A stretch of 64,000 nt of DNA from Synechococcus sp. HJ21-Hayes. GTDB lineage: Bacteria > Cyanobacteriota > Cyanobacteriia > PCC-6307 > Cyanobiaceae. The notes under the pieces are model-generated. The model was not told the origin of the DNA. It worked only from the letters and a program-made list of their open reading frames with translations, and made no database searches. Location: assembly GCF_024345835.1 (NCBI RefSeq), contig NZ_JAGQBW010000006.1:1-64000 (forward strand). Direction: 5' to 3'. A program made the position numbers and the translations under genes. This document shows, piece after piece, positions 48,903 to 57,928 of this stretch (positions are counted from its first letter, which is position 1; each line of letters starts with the position of its first letter).

Positions 48903-49532
48903 ATGGCTGCCCTTGCTTCCCCGTCCCGCCGCCAGCCGCAGGCCTCTGCACCGCAGGCTGCATCCCTTGCTGCGCGCGATGCCCTGGTGCTGGAGCACCT
49001 CCCGCTCGCTGATGCCCTGGCTTCCGCCGCCGCCCGGCGCCTGTTCCCGCTGGTGGAGCGGGATGATCTGATCCAGGTGGCCCGCGAGGCCCTGCTGCGC
49101 TCGGTGCCGCGCTGCAAGCCCGGCGAGCCGGCGGAGCCCTATCTGCGCCGCTGCATCACCGGGGCGCTGCAGCACCACCTGCGCGATCGGGTGCGGCTGG
49201 TGCGCATCTCCCGCCGGCAGCACGAGAAGGGCACCTGCCCGCTGGGCCACGTCAGCCTCGATGTCCAGGTAAGAGGCGAGCACTCCCTGCTCGATCAGCT
49301 GGAAGCTCCCGCAGCCGAGCTGGCCTCAGGCCTTGGTGCTGAGGAGCTGGCCCTGGAGCAGCTGGTCGAGCAGCTCCCTGCTGCCCAGGCAACTGCGTTG
49401 CGGCTCACCCTGCTGGAGGGCTTCTCGCTACGGGCCGCTGGGCTCAAGCTGGGCATCAGCGCCATGGCCGTGCAGCGCGCCCAGAAGAAGGCCATCGCCG
49501 CCCTGCGCCTGCAGTTGGTGGGCGGGGGCTGA
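48903..49532 (+). CDS. sigma-70-like factor of the phage-related region
   Basis: A 209-residue protein. A region-2-like segment (ADALASAAARRLFPLVERDD then LIQVAREALLRSVPR) is followed by a linker and a region-4 helix-turn-helix at the C-terminus (LTLLEGFSLRAAGLKLGI then SAMAVQRAQKKAIAAL). It is shorter than housekeeping sigma factors and resembles the small sigma factors in cyanobacterial mobile elements. It may direct transcription of the phage-particle genes downstream. The ATG at 48903 follows a structured leader. Confidence 0.75.
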   Translation: MAALASPSRRQPQASAPQAASLAARDALVLEHLPLADALASAAARRLFPLVERDDLIQVAREALLRSVPRCKPGEPAEPYLRRCITGALQHHLRDRVRLVRISRRQHEKGTCPLGHVSLDVQVRGEHSLLDQLEAPAAELASGLGAEELALEQLVEQLPAAQATALRLTLLEGFSLRAAGLKLGISAMAVQRAQKKAIAALRLQLVGGG

Positions 49533-49668
49533 GGGCCGTTGCCATAATTCCAGTGAAATCGTCACCTAATCCAAGCTTGATAGCCGTCAACCGCAGCCAC
49601 TCAGCATTGTTCTTTGCCAGGTAGTCGGTCAGCATTGCGGATTCACTACGGGTTTACGTAGAGCCCCT

Positions 49669-50379
49669 ATGTCACATGATGGATTCAGCCTGAAATCACG
49701 CGATGAAGTTCTGAGGTTCGAAGAGCTACTGGACAACTACTCTTCCAGTCTCACTCGGCTCCCCCTGAGGCACATATCTTTGTTGGAATCATACGATCGC
49801 TTGATCAAAAGAGAGGACGGAGCAAGAATTTTTTCCTCCATTCTCGATATTCGGATCAACACGGTATTGTTGTTTTTGGATGCTCATGCAGTAGGCGCCA
49901 CTTGGAACGCCTTGTTTTCAAGTGGCAAGCTCGAGGGTGGCTCAGTTCTTGAATCACGAGAAAAATTTTTTGGCAAGATAGAAATTCATCGCTTCAATTC
50001 GTCGTATGTATTAAGGTATAGAGCGATATGGGATAAGATAATGGGTCTTATTATTTTGGTTTATTCGCCTGGTGAGTACCAGCGGTTTTCTGGGGCAAAA
50101 AGCAAAAAGAAGGCTTTTGTGAAAATTGCCAATACTCACGGGTTCTTGGAGTCTGAAACCGTGTTGAGCCTTAGCAATCTTTTGGCCGAATTCGACGAGA
50201 AATTCCGTACGCCTGAGGCTCACGGCACTGGCTCGCTTCGCAAGTATTCTTTTACAATGGAATCGCTTGCAGATAACCCTCAGATTGAGCTGATAGAGTA
50301 TTGGAACATAATCAATTCTTTTCTTACGGATCTCGGGAGATCAATACCGGTTGCTCTAGAGCACTCTGAGGTCAAATAG
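49669..50379 (+). CDS. unknown AT-rich gene, possibly HEPN-like
   Basis: A 236-residue helical protein of clearly lower GC than its neighbours. No confident family. The C-terminal part (AEFDEKFRTPEAHGTGSLRKY) has the E/R...H look of some HEPN-fold proteins, and the middle segment YRAIWDKIMGLIIL is amphipathic. The next gene on the same strand, 168 bp away, is equally AT-rich, so both were probably acquired together. A defence role is only inferred from the neighbourhood. Confidence 0.55.
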   Translation: MSHDGFSLKSRDEVLRFEELLDNYSSSLTRLPLRHISLLESYDRLIKREDGARIFSSILDIRINTVLLFLDAHAVGATWNALFSSGKLEGGSVLESREKFFGKIEIHRFNSSYVLRYRAIWDKIMGLIILVYSPGEYQRFSGAKSKKKAFVKIANTHGFLESETVLSLSNLLAEFDEKFRTPEAHGTGSLRKYSFTMESLADNPQIELIEYWNIINSFLTDLGRSIPVALEHSEVK

Positions 50380-50547
50380 GGCTCTGTTTAGCCAATCAAA
50401 CAGCAGCAGCTTTTTGTCAATAGTGTGCTCACTGACCCTCTACTTTTCAGCTCCGTGCAAGTGGGATGTGTACAGGGGTTGGTAGGGAGCAGTTTTTGGG
50501 CTGAGCATGGGTGATACTATCGGTTTGGAAATGATTTGACAGGGAAG

Positions 50548-51267
50548 ATGAGGCCTGATTCGGTTAGATCCCAGATTCAAGATGTTCGCGCGCGATATGC
50601 TGAAACTTATGCGATAAGAGCGGGTATTCAGGCTATTCCCGGGATAGGTGGAAGCCTCGATACGCTGTTGGCTGGTGGCGCCTCGAAGATCCAGATGCGG
50701 CGTCTTGAAAGCTATGTTGAAATATTGCAGTCTCGCTTGAGTGTAATTGAGGAAATTGCAGCAGATCTGGATAGCGAAGGATTTTCTGACTTTATACTGT
50801 CAACGATAGATCAAGCAGTTCATACGCGCTCTGTAGAAAAGCGACAGCGATTAGCCCAGGTTGTTTGTCGTCAGACGACCCTGGGCTTTTCTTGGGATGA
50901 GGCAGAGGGTGCAGCTCGTCTTCTGGCATCTCTAGAAGAGATGCATTTATCTGTTCTGCGTGAAGCGGTAAATGCGCCTATCGCAAGTGGTCCTTATGAA
51001 GGTCATCGGCTTGTTACCTTGGAGAAAGCAGACCCTGCGGGGGCAAGCTCTAATGGCGTCAATTTAAGGAACCTGTTCTTCTCTCATGATAACCATGTCC
51101 TGGAGTTAATCTTCTCTGACCTTGTATCACGTGGGCTCTTGCGTGACGAAGGAGTCGGACGACTTAGCACAAAGTCAATGACCGTATTTATTGCCACTGA
51201 CTTGGCCAACTGGTTGTGGAAATGGATCTCGCTTCCTGAGGAGGTACTGAATGCAGAAGCCGATTGA
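50548..51267 (+). CDS. unknown AT-rich gene
   Basis: A 239-residue protein; ATG 50548 is chosen over TTG 50536. The region IPGIGGSLDTLLAGGASKIQ at about residues 30-49 is glycine-rich and could be a short membrane hairpin. It is followed by a long helical segment and a C-terminal part with winged-helix character (LIFSDLVSRGLLRDEGVG, VFIATDLANWLWKW). I do not recognise the family. Codon use matches the preceding AT-rich gene. Confidence 0.55.
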   Translation: MRPDSVRSQIQDVRARYAETYAIRAGIQAIPGIGGSLDTLLAGGASKIQMRRLESYVEILQSRLSVIEEIAADLDSEGFSDFILSTIDQAVHTRSVEKRQRLAQVVCRQTTLGFSWDEAEGAARLLASLEEMHLSVLREAVNAPIASGPYEGHRLVTLEKADPAGASSNGVNLRNLFFSHDNHVLELIFSDLVSRGLLRDEGVGRLSTKSMTVFIATDLANWLWKWISLPEEVLNAEAD

Positions 51268-51971
51268 CGCAATCTGTCGAGGCTGACAGGCCCTTCTTTT
51301 TCTAATGTGGCGTGCTTTATGGGTACTTCTTCCGCGCAAAACCCTTGGGCTAATAAGGCCAAGCTCGGTAATTTGTCTTTATTAAAGGGTCAGGTTGATC
51401 AAGCCACTTGAACTAATGTTGTTTAGCAATGAACTCGTTGGTGGCACGAAAATTGACGCGGGGGGGCTTGGTCTCTGCCAGTAAACCCAACGAGGCCCAC
51501 ACCCATAGGAGGTTTCGAAAGGGCAAGCAAGGCAGCAGTTCTCCCTCCGTAAATGTCCTGCGCGTTGCCACCTACTCCGAATGGCGGGCGCATTTTGCGG
51601 CTGGATCCGTTTCAGGCCCAAGGGCACGCTTACGGGGCCTTGCCCTAGTGACAACAGCTGCTGCACGCGGTGCGCCTTCGGTGAGGGCAAGCCTGCAAGA
51701 GCGCAAATCGTGCAGGCCTACCCCTTGATGGATCGGCTCCGCGCAACCCTCTCCATGGTCTGGGCGGCCTCGGGGACTGACGCGAGGTCGCCGCAATGGG
51801 GAGCACCATCTGGCCACTGCCCGCCCTGCTTCGGGGTCTCCGCTGCGCCCTATGGCCAATGGTGATCCCGACGTGCCGGGAAGAGGCCTGTGCCGGCCGT
51901 CTTGTTAGCAGGGTGGGGGCTGGTGCCACCTATCGTCAAAACACGTCAGCAAAATGGCGTTTTCTTAACTG
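51268..51971. other. gene-free region
   Basis: About 700 bp between the AT-rich gene and the Fic gene. Several frames are open because of GC-rich sequence, but none has a ribosome site or protein-like composition. I see no tRNA, terminator or repeat worth naming. Confidence 0.45.
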
Positions 51972-53078
51972 GTGCCAGTCGACGTGTCAGCTTCCCACGG
52001 CTTCCTACAACCGTTGCCTCCTCCCGTAGAGCTGGAAACAGTGGCGGTCATGCGTGCTCTGGCTGCCGCCAACCGTGCTTTGGCGGAGCTCAAGGGACGG
52101 GCGGCCACGATCCCCAACCAAGGGATCCTGATCGACACCCTCGCCCTGCAGGAGGCAAAGGCCAGTTCCGAGATCGAGAATATCGTCACCACCCAAGATG
52201 AGTTATTCCAGATGGATCTGTTCCCGGACGGTCTGGAGTCGGGTGCGGCCAAGGAGGTTGCCCGCTACCGGGATGCCCTCAAGCTGGGGCTGACGCAGCT
52301 GCTGGATACGGGCGGGTTGATCCGTAACGCCACGCTCATCGACATGTACCGGTTCCTGAAGGCACGCAGCGATGGTTTTCGCTCAACGCCAGGCACCGCC
52401 TTGAAGAACGATCGGACGGGGGAAGTGGTCTACAGGCCTCCACAGGATCGCAACGAGATCATCGCCGCAATGTCATCACTGGAGGCGTTCATCAATGATG
52501 ATGAGCTCTGCCGTCTCGATCCACTGATCAAGATGGCACTCATCCATCATCAGTTTGAGAGCATCCATCCCTTTGCCGACGGAAACGGACGAATCGGGCG
52601 CATCCTGAACGTTCTCTACCTGACAAGAACAGGATTGCTGGACATCCCAATCCTCTACCTGAGCCGCCATATCAACCAGCACAAAGCTGAATACTACCGG
52701 CTGCTCCAATCCGTTCGAGAAGAAGGCGAGTGGGAGCCCTGGGTGCTCTATATGCTTGAGGCCGTCGAGAAGACCTCTAGAACGACCCTTGCGCTGGTGG
52801 AGGGAATCCGGAAGCAGATGGCAGATGTGAAGCAGCGCATGCGCACCCATCTCCCGAAGCTTTACTCCCAGGATCTGCTGAACAATCTCTTCCGTCACCC
52901 CTACACCAGGATTCAATTTGTCCGAGATGACCTGCGCGTGACCCGGCAGACAGCTGCCGAGTACTTGGAGCAATTGGTGGAGAAAGGTTTCCTAGAGAAG
53001 CACAAATCTGGTCGGAGTAACTACTACATCAATACAGCCTTGGTGGCCTTGTTCCTGCAGGTCTCAGAAGGCCCCTGA
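51972..53078 (+). CDS. Fic-family AMP transferase with winged-helix C-terminus
   Basis: A 368-residue protein. The Fic core has the full catalytic motif HPFADGNGRIGR (199-210). An N-terminal inhibitory helix motif, S-E-I-E-N near residues 66-70, fits the S/T-x-x-x-E-G/N rule of class II Fic proteins. The C-terminal 80 residues form a winged helix (RVTRQTAAEYLEQLVEKGFL). Fic enzymes transfer AMP or related groups to target proteins. GTG start at 51972; a second GTG at 51984 is possible. It is a solitary gene. Confidence 0.9.
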   Translation: MPVDVSASHGFLQPLPPPVELETVAVMRALAAANRALAELKGRAATIPNQGILIDTLALQEAKASSEIENIVTTQDELFQMDLFPDGLESGAAKEVARYRDALKLGLTQLLDTGGLIRNATLIDMYRFLKARSDGFRSTPGTALKNDRTGEVVYRPPQDRNEIIAAMSSLEAFINDDELCRLDPLIKMALIHHQFESIHPFADGNGRIGRILNVLYLTRTGLLDIPILYLSRHINQHKAEYYRLLQSVREEGEWEPWVLYMLEAVEKTSRTTLALVEGIRKQMADVKQRMRTHLPKLYSQDLLNNLFRHPYTRIQFVRDDLRVTRQTAAEYLEQLVEKGFLEKHKSGRSNYYINTALVALFLQVSEGP

Positions 53079-53330
53079 CGCGCCATCGATTTGGCTTGGA
53101 TCAATTATTTAGGCATGGCTCGGCCCTCTTGATGGTCCGCAGCTAGGGCAAGGGGCGGCCACGACTTCACTGCGCATCCTGATGAGGCAGCACATCACTC
53201 TGCCCTGGACTTCTATTGCGTGGGGCCAGGAGGAGAGCTTGCTCGGGGCCTCTCCAGTCTGAGGCCCTCCTGCGGTCGCGCCTCCGCTGGGATCGGTCCC
53301 GTCGCTGCGCCGCTCTCGGCGCCGATCGTC

Positions 53331-53654
53331 ATGGCCACACGCTCTGCTGCTGGCATCCCGGCTTCCGCGGAATCACCGTTCTGCCGCCCTGAGGAAGATC
53401 CCTTTCTGTTGCTGGAATCCACGCTTCGCTCCGTGCAGGAGATCCTGCTGCGCCGGCGCGGGCTGGCGCTGCGGCGCACCTGGATTGAGCAGCCCTATGG
53501 AGAAGAGGAGATCACCCTGCTGGAGGAAGAGGTGATTCCCGCGATCCAGCAGTGCCTGGCTCGCATTGATGAGCTCGATGAGCGGCTGCTGGCCGAGCAG
53601 GAGCTGCTGCGGCGCTCTCAGCTCGAGGCGCAGCGGCGGCTGATGCTGGCCTGA
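53331..53654 (+). CDS. small coiled-coil protein
   Basis: A 107-residue acidic/basic helical protein (ATGGCCAC start). Residues 30-105 are almost entirely helical with heptad-like Leu/Glu/Arg (LLESTLRSVQEILLRRRG, IDELDERLLAEQELLRRS). No family recognised. It lies opposite the end of the fibre gene and shares a bidirectional terminator with it. Confidence 0.55.
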   Translation: MATRSAAGIPASAESPFCRPEEDPFLLLESTLRSVQEILLRRRGLALRRTWIEQPYGEEEITLLEEEVIPAIQQCLARIDELDERLLAEQELLRRSQLEAQRRLMLA

Positions 53655-53663
53655 GCCCATCCC

Positions 53664-53699
53664 GGCCCGGCGGGCGTGATCATCACGCCGCGCCGGGCC
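53664..53699. terminator. long bidirectional hairpin
   Basis: GGCCCGGCG (53664-53672) pairs with CGCCGGGCC (53691-53699), enclosing GCGTGA-TCA-TCACGC. It separates the convergent coiled-coil and fibre genes. Confidence 0.65.
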
Positions 53700-54260
53700 T
53701 CAGCTCAGCACGTACACATCGCCGCTGGTCTGATCCAGGTACAGATCACCCGGCACAGATCCAGGCACCGATGTGGGTGCGCCACTGCCGGTGAACCAAC
53801 CGGTGCCGCGGTTGCCCTGGGGGCCATTGGGGCCCTCCACCCCCTGCAGGCCCTGGGGGCCGGGCTCTCCCTGCAGCCCTTGCGGTCCCTGCGGGCCGGC
53901 GATGCCCTGGGGGCCCTGGATCGAACCCCCATCCACCCAGGTGCTGTTGGCGGCATCCCAGACGCGGAAGGAGTCATCCGCTTGCACGATGTAGGCATCG
54001 CCTTGGGCGGCATCGGCGGGCAGATCCTCCACCGTGGGCACGTGCCCCTTGAAGGTGATGCCCAGGCCCGGGGCACCCTGGATGCCCTCCTGGCCCTGGG
54101 GGCCTTCTGGACCAGCAACGCCCTGCATCCCTGTTGGTCCCTGCGGGCCTTGCACGCCCTGGGCGCCATCGGCACCGGGTTGGCCCTGCACCCCCTGGGG
54201 TCCCTGGGGACCGGGATCACCGTGCGGACCCTTGAGTGAACCGGTGGGAATCCAGGCCAT
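53700..54260 (-). CDS. tail-fibre-like protein with collagen repeats
   Basis: A 186-residue protein. It contains two blocks of Gly-x-y triplets (GPHGDPGPQGPQGVQGQPG near residues 10-70, GPQGIAGPQGPQGLQGEPG near 112-150). These flank a beta-rich module with DDSFRVWDAANSTWVDGG and end in GDLYLDQTSGDVYVLS. Such collagen-like repeats occur in phage tail fibres and bacterial surface proteins and form triple helices. It is the last gene of the minus-strand particle cluster. The ATG at 54260 is chosen over an upstream TTG. Confidence 0.7.
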   Translation of the reverse strand: MAWIPTGSLKGPHGDPGPQGPQGVQGQPGADGAQGVQGPQGPTGMQGVAGPEGPQGQEGIQGAPGLGITFKGHVPTVEDLPADAAQGDAYIVQADDSFRVWDAANSTWVDGGSIQGPQGIAGPQGPQGLQGEPGPQGLQGVEGPNGPQGNRGTGWFTGSGAPTSVPGSVPGDLYLDQTSGDVYVLS

Positions 54261-54330
54261 GGCAGAGCAGCGGCCCAAGGGCCAGAGAGAACACTCCCTA
54301 TTGCCGTTGGTGAGCTGATCTGAGGGCAGC

Positions 54331-54798
54331 TCAGTGCTGCAGCACCTGCCACCAGGAGCCGCGCAGCACCGTCACGGCTGTGCCGGCCACCTCTGAACGA
54401 AAACGCAGGCTGAGGTTGCCGGCGTTGGAGCCGTTCTCCACCGTGCCGCTCACCTGGGCCCTGAGCACCGAACTGCCTGCTGAGCTGGTGCCGATCAGGG
54501 GCGTGTCGTAGCTGCTGGCGCTGAGGTTGCGAAAGCTGGTGAGCGATTCACCGGTCACCAGGTTGTGGAGCACCGCCTGCGGCGCTATTGGGCCAGAGAG
54601 GGTTGTCACCAGGCCAGTGTTGTTGGCGCCGCTGGAGAAGTAGAGCTCAGCTGCAAAGGAGAGCACCTGCTGCGCCGCCAGCCCTGTGCTGAAGAGGGTG
54701 AGCCAGCTGCTGTTGGAGCTGTTGCTGAGTGCCGCGGGCAGCCGCGCGATCCGCAGCATCGAGGGGCCCTTGAGGTTGGTGCTGCGTGTCCAGGGCAT
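54331..54798 (-). CDS. phage structural protein, unassigned
   Basis: A 155-residue Ser/Thr/Asn-rich, beta-type protein (AAELYFSSGANNTGLVTT, SLRFRSEVAGTAVTVLRG). This composition is typical of head or tail decoration proteins. The start overlaps the upstream gene's stop (ATGA at 54798-54801). No specific family recognised. Confidence 0.6.
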   Translation of the reverse strand: MPWTRSTNLKGPSMLRIARLPAALSNSSNSSWLTLFSTGLAAQQVLSFAAELYFSSGANNTGLVTTLSGPIAPQAVLHNLVTGESLTSFRNLSASSYDTPLIGTSSAGSSVLRAQVSGTVENGSNAGNLSLRFRSEVAGTAVTVLRGSWWQVLQH

Positions 54799-55586
54799 CA
54801 GCTCAGTTCCAGTTGGTAGAGAGCACCGCTGCGGGTGTCGAGATAGAAGTCGCCCGCCTGGCCATCAGGCAGCACTCCGGGTGGCCCCTCGCCGCTCCAC
54901 CAGCGAGTACCGCCGCCACTGCCCGGTGGGTTGGCCCAGAGGCCGTCGGCCCTCAGGAAGTGGGCGTTAGAGCCATCGCTGGCGGGTACACCGCCACTAC
55001 TTGTGCCTCCACTCCAGCGCTGCAATTGCCACTGCTCGCGGCGGCGGCCATCAAACGGTTGGCCCAGCAGGCCACTGCCGGGGATCAGCGGTTGAATCGC
55101 ACCCGGCGGCTGGGGTGGCGGCGGCGGCCAGATCGGGCAGCCCAGCAGATGCACCGCCAGCTCGGCGCTGATGTGGCTGCCGCTCAGTTCTGCCGAAACC
55201 TGCCAGTCTTGAGCGCAGGCGTAGACATGGCGTAACCGCGGTGAGTAGTCGCCGCTGGGCCAGGGCCTGGTTGCAACGCTGCCGTCCCCCCAATCAATTG
55301 TCAGCGCCGTTGGCACAGGCGGCCGGGCCTGGAGCAGCAACAGCACAGCGCTACTGCCAGCTGGGTCCTGCGGCACGGCTGCCGCCGGCAGCCAGGCCAG
55401 CTCAAGTGGTGCTGCGGGGATGGGAGCAAGGCGGTAGCCCTGCTGCAGCCAGCGCTGCACCTCATTGGGGGGCACCCACACGCCCTCGCCCGGGCAGCCC
55501 AGGGGCGGCAGCAGGCGAATCAGCTGCGGGCTGGCTGCTGTGCTGCTCGCTTGGGAAGGCAGAAAGGAGCGCACGGAAGCGATCAC
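54798..55586 (-). CDS. phage structural/tail-fibre-like protein
   Basis: A 262-residue protein with a Pro/Trp-rich N-terminal part, a beta-type middle (LTIDWGDGSVATRPW) and a C-terminal end WWSGEGPPGVLPDGQAGDFY. That end echoes the collagen-fibre protein's GDLYLDQTSGDVYVL module. It overlaps the genes on both sides by four bases, so it is part of one translationally coupled series. Probably a fibre or baseplate-associated protein. Confidence 0.6.
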   Translation of the reverse strand: MIASVRSFLPSQASSTAASPQLIRLLPPLGCPGEGVWVPPNEVQRWLQQGYRLAPIPAAPLELAWLPAAAVPQDPAGSSAVLLLLQARPPVPTALTIDWGDGSVATRPWPSGDYSPRLRHVYACAQDWQVSAELSGSHISAELAVHLLGCPIWPPPPPQPPGAIQPLIPGSGLLGQPFDGRRREQWQLQRWSGGTSSGGVPASDGSNAHFLRADGLWANPPGSGGGTRWWSGEGPPGVLPDGQAGDFYLDTRSGALYQLELS

Positions 55587-55978
55587 CCCTCAGAGCAGCT
55601 GGTCTCCAGCTCCCAGGTGGCTGCCAACTCGGTCTTGGTATCTCCTGTGGTTACTTCCACTGAGATCGGCTCTGGCGTTGCTGCAGCCAGTGGCACCTCG
55701 ATCACCCCTGCAGGCGCTGTCGGCTGCGGCGTGATCTGAACGCCGGTGGCGGTGGCGATCAGGCTCCAGCCCTGTTGCTGCCAGCCGCCTAGGTGCACCG
55801 GCCAAATGAAGCGCTCCTGGCCGCCATTGCTGATACGCACCAGGCCGGCCGGCACGGTGGGGTCCACCAGGTCGTGGCGGGTTGCGGCGGCGGACGAAAC
55901 CTCGATCGCCGTCGGCTGCGCAGGCAGCTCCTCGACTGCCGGTTCCGCTGCAGGGCTGGTGGAGCGTTTGCGGGCCAT
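55583..55978 (-). CDS. phage particle protein, unassigned
   Basis: A 131-residue protein (ATG 55978, MARKRSTSP) with a basic/acidic disordered N-terminus and a beta-type remainder (LVRISNGGQERFIWPVHLGG, QGWSLIATATGVQI). No family recognised. It follows the preceding structural gene by four bases and overlaps the next one. A head-completion or neck protein is possible from its position after the capsid. Confidence 0.55.
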   Translation of the reverse strand: MARKRSTSPAAEPAVEELPAQPTAIEVSSAAATRHDLVDPTVPAGLVRISNGGQERFIWPVHLGGWQQQGWSLIATATGVQITPQPTAPAGVIEVPLAAATPEPISVEVTTGDTKTELAATWELETSCSEG

Positions 55979-55982
55979 GGGC

Positions 55983-56420
55983 TCAGGCGGCAATGGTGGC
56001 CGTCATACCCACGTGCATGCCCGCCGGGGTGGTCGGGGTCACGAGCGCCTTGGCAAAACACACCGCCGGCAGATCGAGGTTGGGCAGATCCGCCGGTGTG
56101 ATCTGGATGTCATGGCCCGAGAGAAACGCCTCCACCCGGCCCCCTTCTGCCGGTAGGGCAACGCGGATGGCACTGATCCAGCTGCCGGTTGTGCCATCAC
56201 GTAGTACTGGCGCCAGCTGCAGCTCCACCTCCACCGCCGCTGCTGCTCCGGGATGGGAGACCAGCAGCGAGAAGCGCGAGGCCGCATCCAGCTTGGTGTT
56301 CAGCAGCACCTCTTCTCCTGAGAGGAAGGTGCACTCGCTGTTGCGGATGGCGCTGCGGTTGGTCCAGCCCACCAGGGTGGTTTCCGCATCGATCAAAGGG
56401 TTGCCGTTTGTAAGGGCCAT
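55983..56420 (-). CDS. phage particle protein after the capsid, unassigned
   Basis: A 145-residue beta-rich protein (TLVGWTNRSAIRNSECTFLS, LLVSHPGAAAAVEVELQLAP). It lies three bases after the capsid gene. The location suggests a head decoration or cement protein. No motif proves it. Confidence 0.6.
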   Translation of the reverse strand: MALTNGNPLIDAETTLVGWTNRSAIRNSECTFLSGEEVLLNTKLDAASRFSLLVSHPGAAAAVEVELQLAPVLRDGTTGSWISAIRVALPAEGGRVEAFLSGHDIQITPADLPNLDLPAVCFAKALVTPTTPAGMHVGMTATIAA

Positions 56421-56423
56421 GGC

Positions 56424-57353
56424 TCAGGCAGCGGGGGTGATGTTGAACAGACGGCCGGCGGCGCGGGGCTGCAGCACGGCAAAGCCCACGTACCAATCGA
56501 CGCGGGTACGAAACACCGGGGCATCGGGCACCTCGCCCAGGTCCCGCACCGAAATCCCATAGCGGCCCTGAAACGGACCCTGCAGGCCGGTGACGCCCTG
56601 ATCACCAAAGGTGCAGCAATAGATCGAGCTGGTGCCGCCCGCCTCGTCGTAGCCCATCACCTCGACGCCCTGGGCATCGCGGTCCACCGTCAAGATGTCG
56701 CAGTCCTGGTAGCGGTGCACCGTCATCCCGTAGGAGTTTGTGCTGGTCTGGTACACGCCACCGCCGATGGAGGCGCGGGCAAGGGCATTGAGCTGGCGGC
56801 GCATCGCCTTGCTCATCACCAGCACCTTGCTACCGCCATAGGCATTCACCGAATCGATCAGCTCGTCAAGCCGATCGAAGTTCAGCGGTGCACCGGGGAT
56901 GGCTGCGGCGGCATTGTTGATCGCCATTTGGTTGCCAGGCTGCAACCGCTTACCCAGGCCGTCAAAGGCCCGCGGGTTGGCTGCGGTGTCGCCATTGATC
57001 ACCGTCGCCTCCAGGGTGAGGCGCATCGAGCGCACCTTCATCTCAATCTGGCTGGCGCGGGCCTCAGGGCCCATCAGATCGACGATCGAGCGGTCCACAT
57101 CCACGTCACCGCCAAAGAGGTGCACTGCTTCTGCCCGCTGGTCCACCACGCCGTAGCTCTGGGTGTAGCCCTCATTCACGGCACGGAAGCCCACCGAGGG
57201 CAGTTCCTGCTCAGCGGAATAGAAGAGGCCGCTGCCGGCGATGTTCATGAATGGCAGCCGGGCGAGCAATTCGCCCTCAGAAAACGTCTTGAGCACAGCC
57301 AGGTGCTCGAGCCGGTTCTCGTATTTGGCTGCCTCGATCAGGGTGAGGCCCAT
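56424..57353 (-). CDS. major capsid protein (HK97-type)
   Basis: A 309-residue protein resembling HK97-fold capsid proteins without a long scaffolding arm. Features are EGYTQSYGVVDQRAEAVHLF (residues 61-80), the spine-helix-like RASQIEMKVRSMRLTLEATV, then INGDTAANPRAFDGLGKRL, and MSKAMRRQLNALARA. It ends in the usual short beta-rich tail (RDLGEVPDAPVFRTRVDWYV). It is the best-supported structural gene besides the portal. A separate scaffold-like gene lies upstream at 59709-60608. Confidence 0.8.
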   Translation of the reverse strand: MGLTLIEAAKYENRLEHLAVLKTFSEGELLARLPFMNIAGSGLFYSAEQELPSVGFRAVNEGYTQSYGVVDQRAEAVHLFGGDVDVDRSIVDLMGPEARASQIEMKVRSMRLTLEATVINGDTAANPRAFDGLGKRLQPGNQMAINNAAAAIPGAPLNFDRLDELIDSVNAYGGSKVLVMSKAMRRQLNALARASIGGGVYQTSTNSYGMTVHRYQDCDILTVDRDAQGVEVMGYDEAGGTSSIYCCTFGDQGVTGLQGPFQGRYGISVRDLGEVPDAPVFRTRVDWYVGFAVLQPRAAGRLFNITPAA

Positions 57354-57437
57354 GGCACAGGTGGGGCAGTGCCCCTGGGTTGTCAGGGGCTATTGCCGAG
57401 CAGCTGCCCTGAGCGTTTTGGGCCGGCGTCCGTCCCC

Positions 57438-57842
57438 TCAGAGTTGCTCCAGTGGGGTCTGCCGCCCTGGAAGCGTGTTGATGGCCAGTCTTCTGCTGCT
57501 CCGGTAGCTCTGCCCGAACACAACCAGCAACAGGCCGATCAAGGAGCGCGGGCGCTTGCGCTCAAGAGTGGCCGAGCTCCACAGCCCCCGGCTGATCAGC
57601 CAGCGCTTGCTCGCTTCTATGAGCCGTCCACGACGGCTGGCAAGCCAGAGAGAACGCTCAAGTTTCTGACGCCTGAATTCACGGCGCTGATGGATTTCGC
57701 CCATCACGATCCCGTGCAATTCCCAGTCCACTGATGTCCTGGAGTTCTGCCGGTAGTGGGCATCGAGTTCCAGCAGCTTTTCATCCTCAAGATTGCGCGC
57801 CAGCTGGCAGTACTGCTCGTGGCTTTCCGGCATGAGGCACAT
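57438..57842 (-). CDS. hypothetical protein upstream of the capsid
   Basis: A 134-residue basic protein rich in Arg, Leu and Ser (RQKLERSLWLASRRGRLIEA, then a hydrophobic SLIGLLLVVFG near 103-113). No family recognised. It lies 84 bp before the capsid gene on the same strand. ATG 57842 is chosen over the adjacent TTG. Confidence 0.45.
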   Translation of the reverse strand: MCLMPESHEQYCQLARNLEDEKLLELDAHYRQNSRTSVDWELHGIVMGEIHQRREFRRQKLERSLWLASRRGRLIEASKRWLISRGLWSSATLERKRPRSLIGLLLVVFGQSYRSSRRLAINTLPGRQTPLEQL

Positions 57843-57928
57843 CAACCGACCTGTCCGACCTGCTCCTCAGTCTGAGCTGAAGATCATGTAATGGCCGGGC
57901 GGCAACAGCAAAGGACTGTCCTGCTGCC

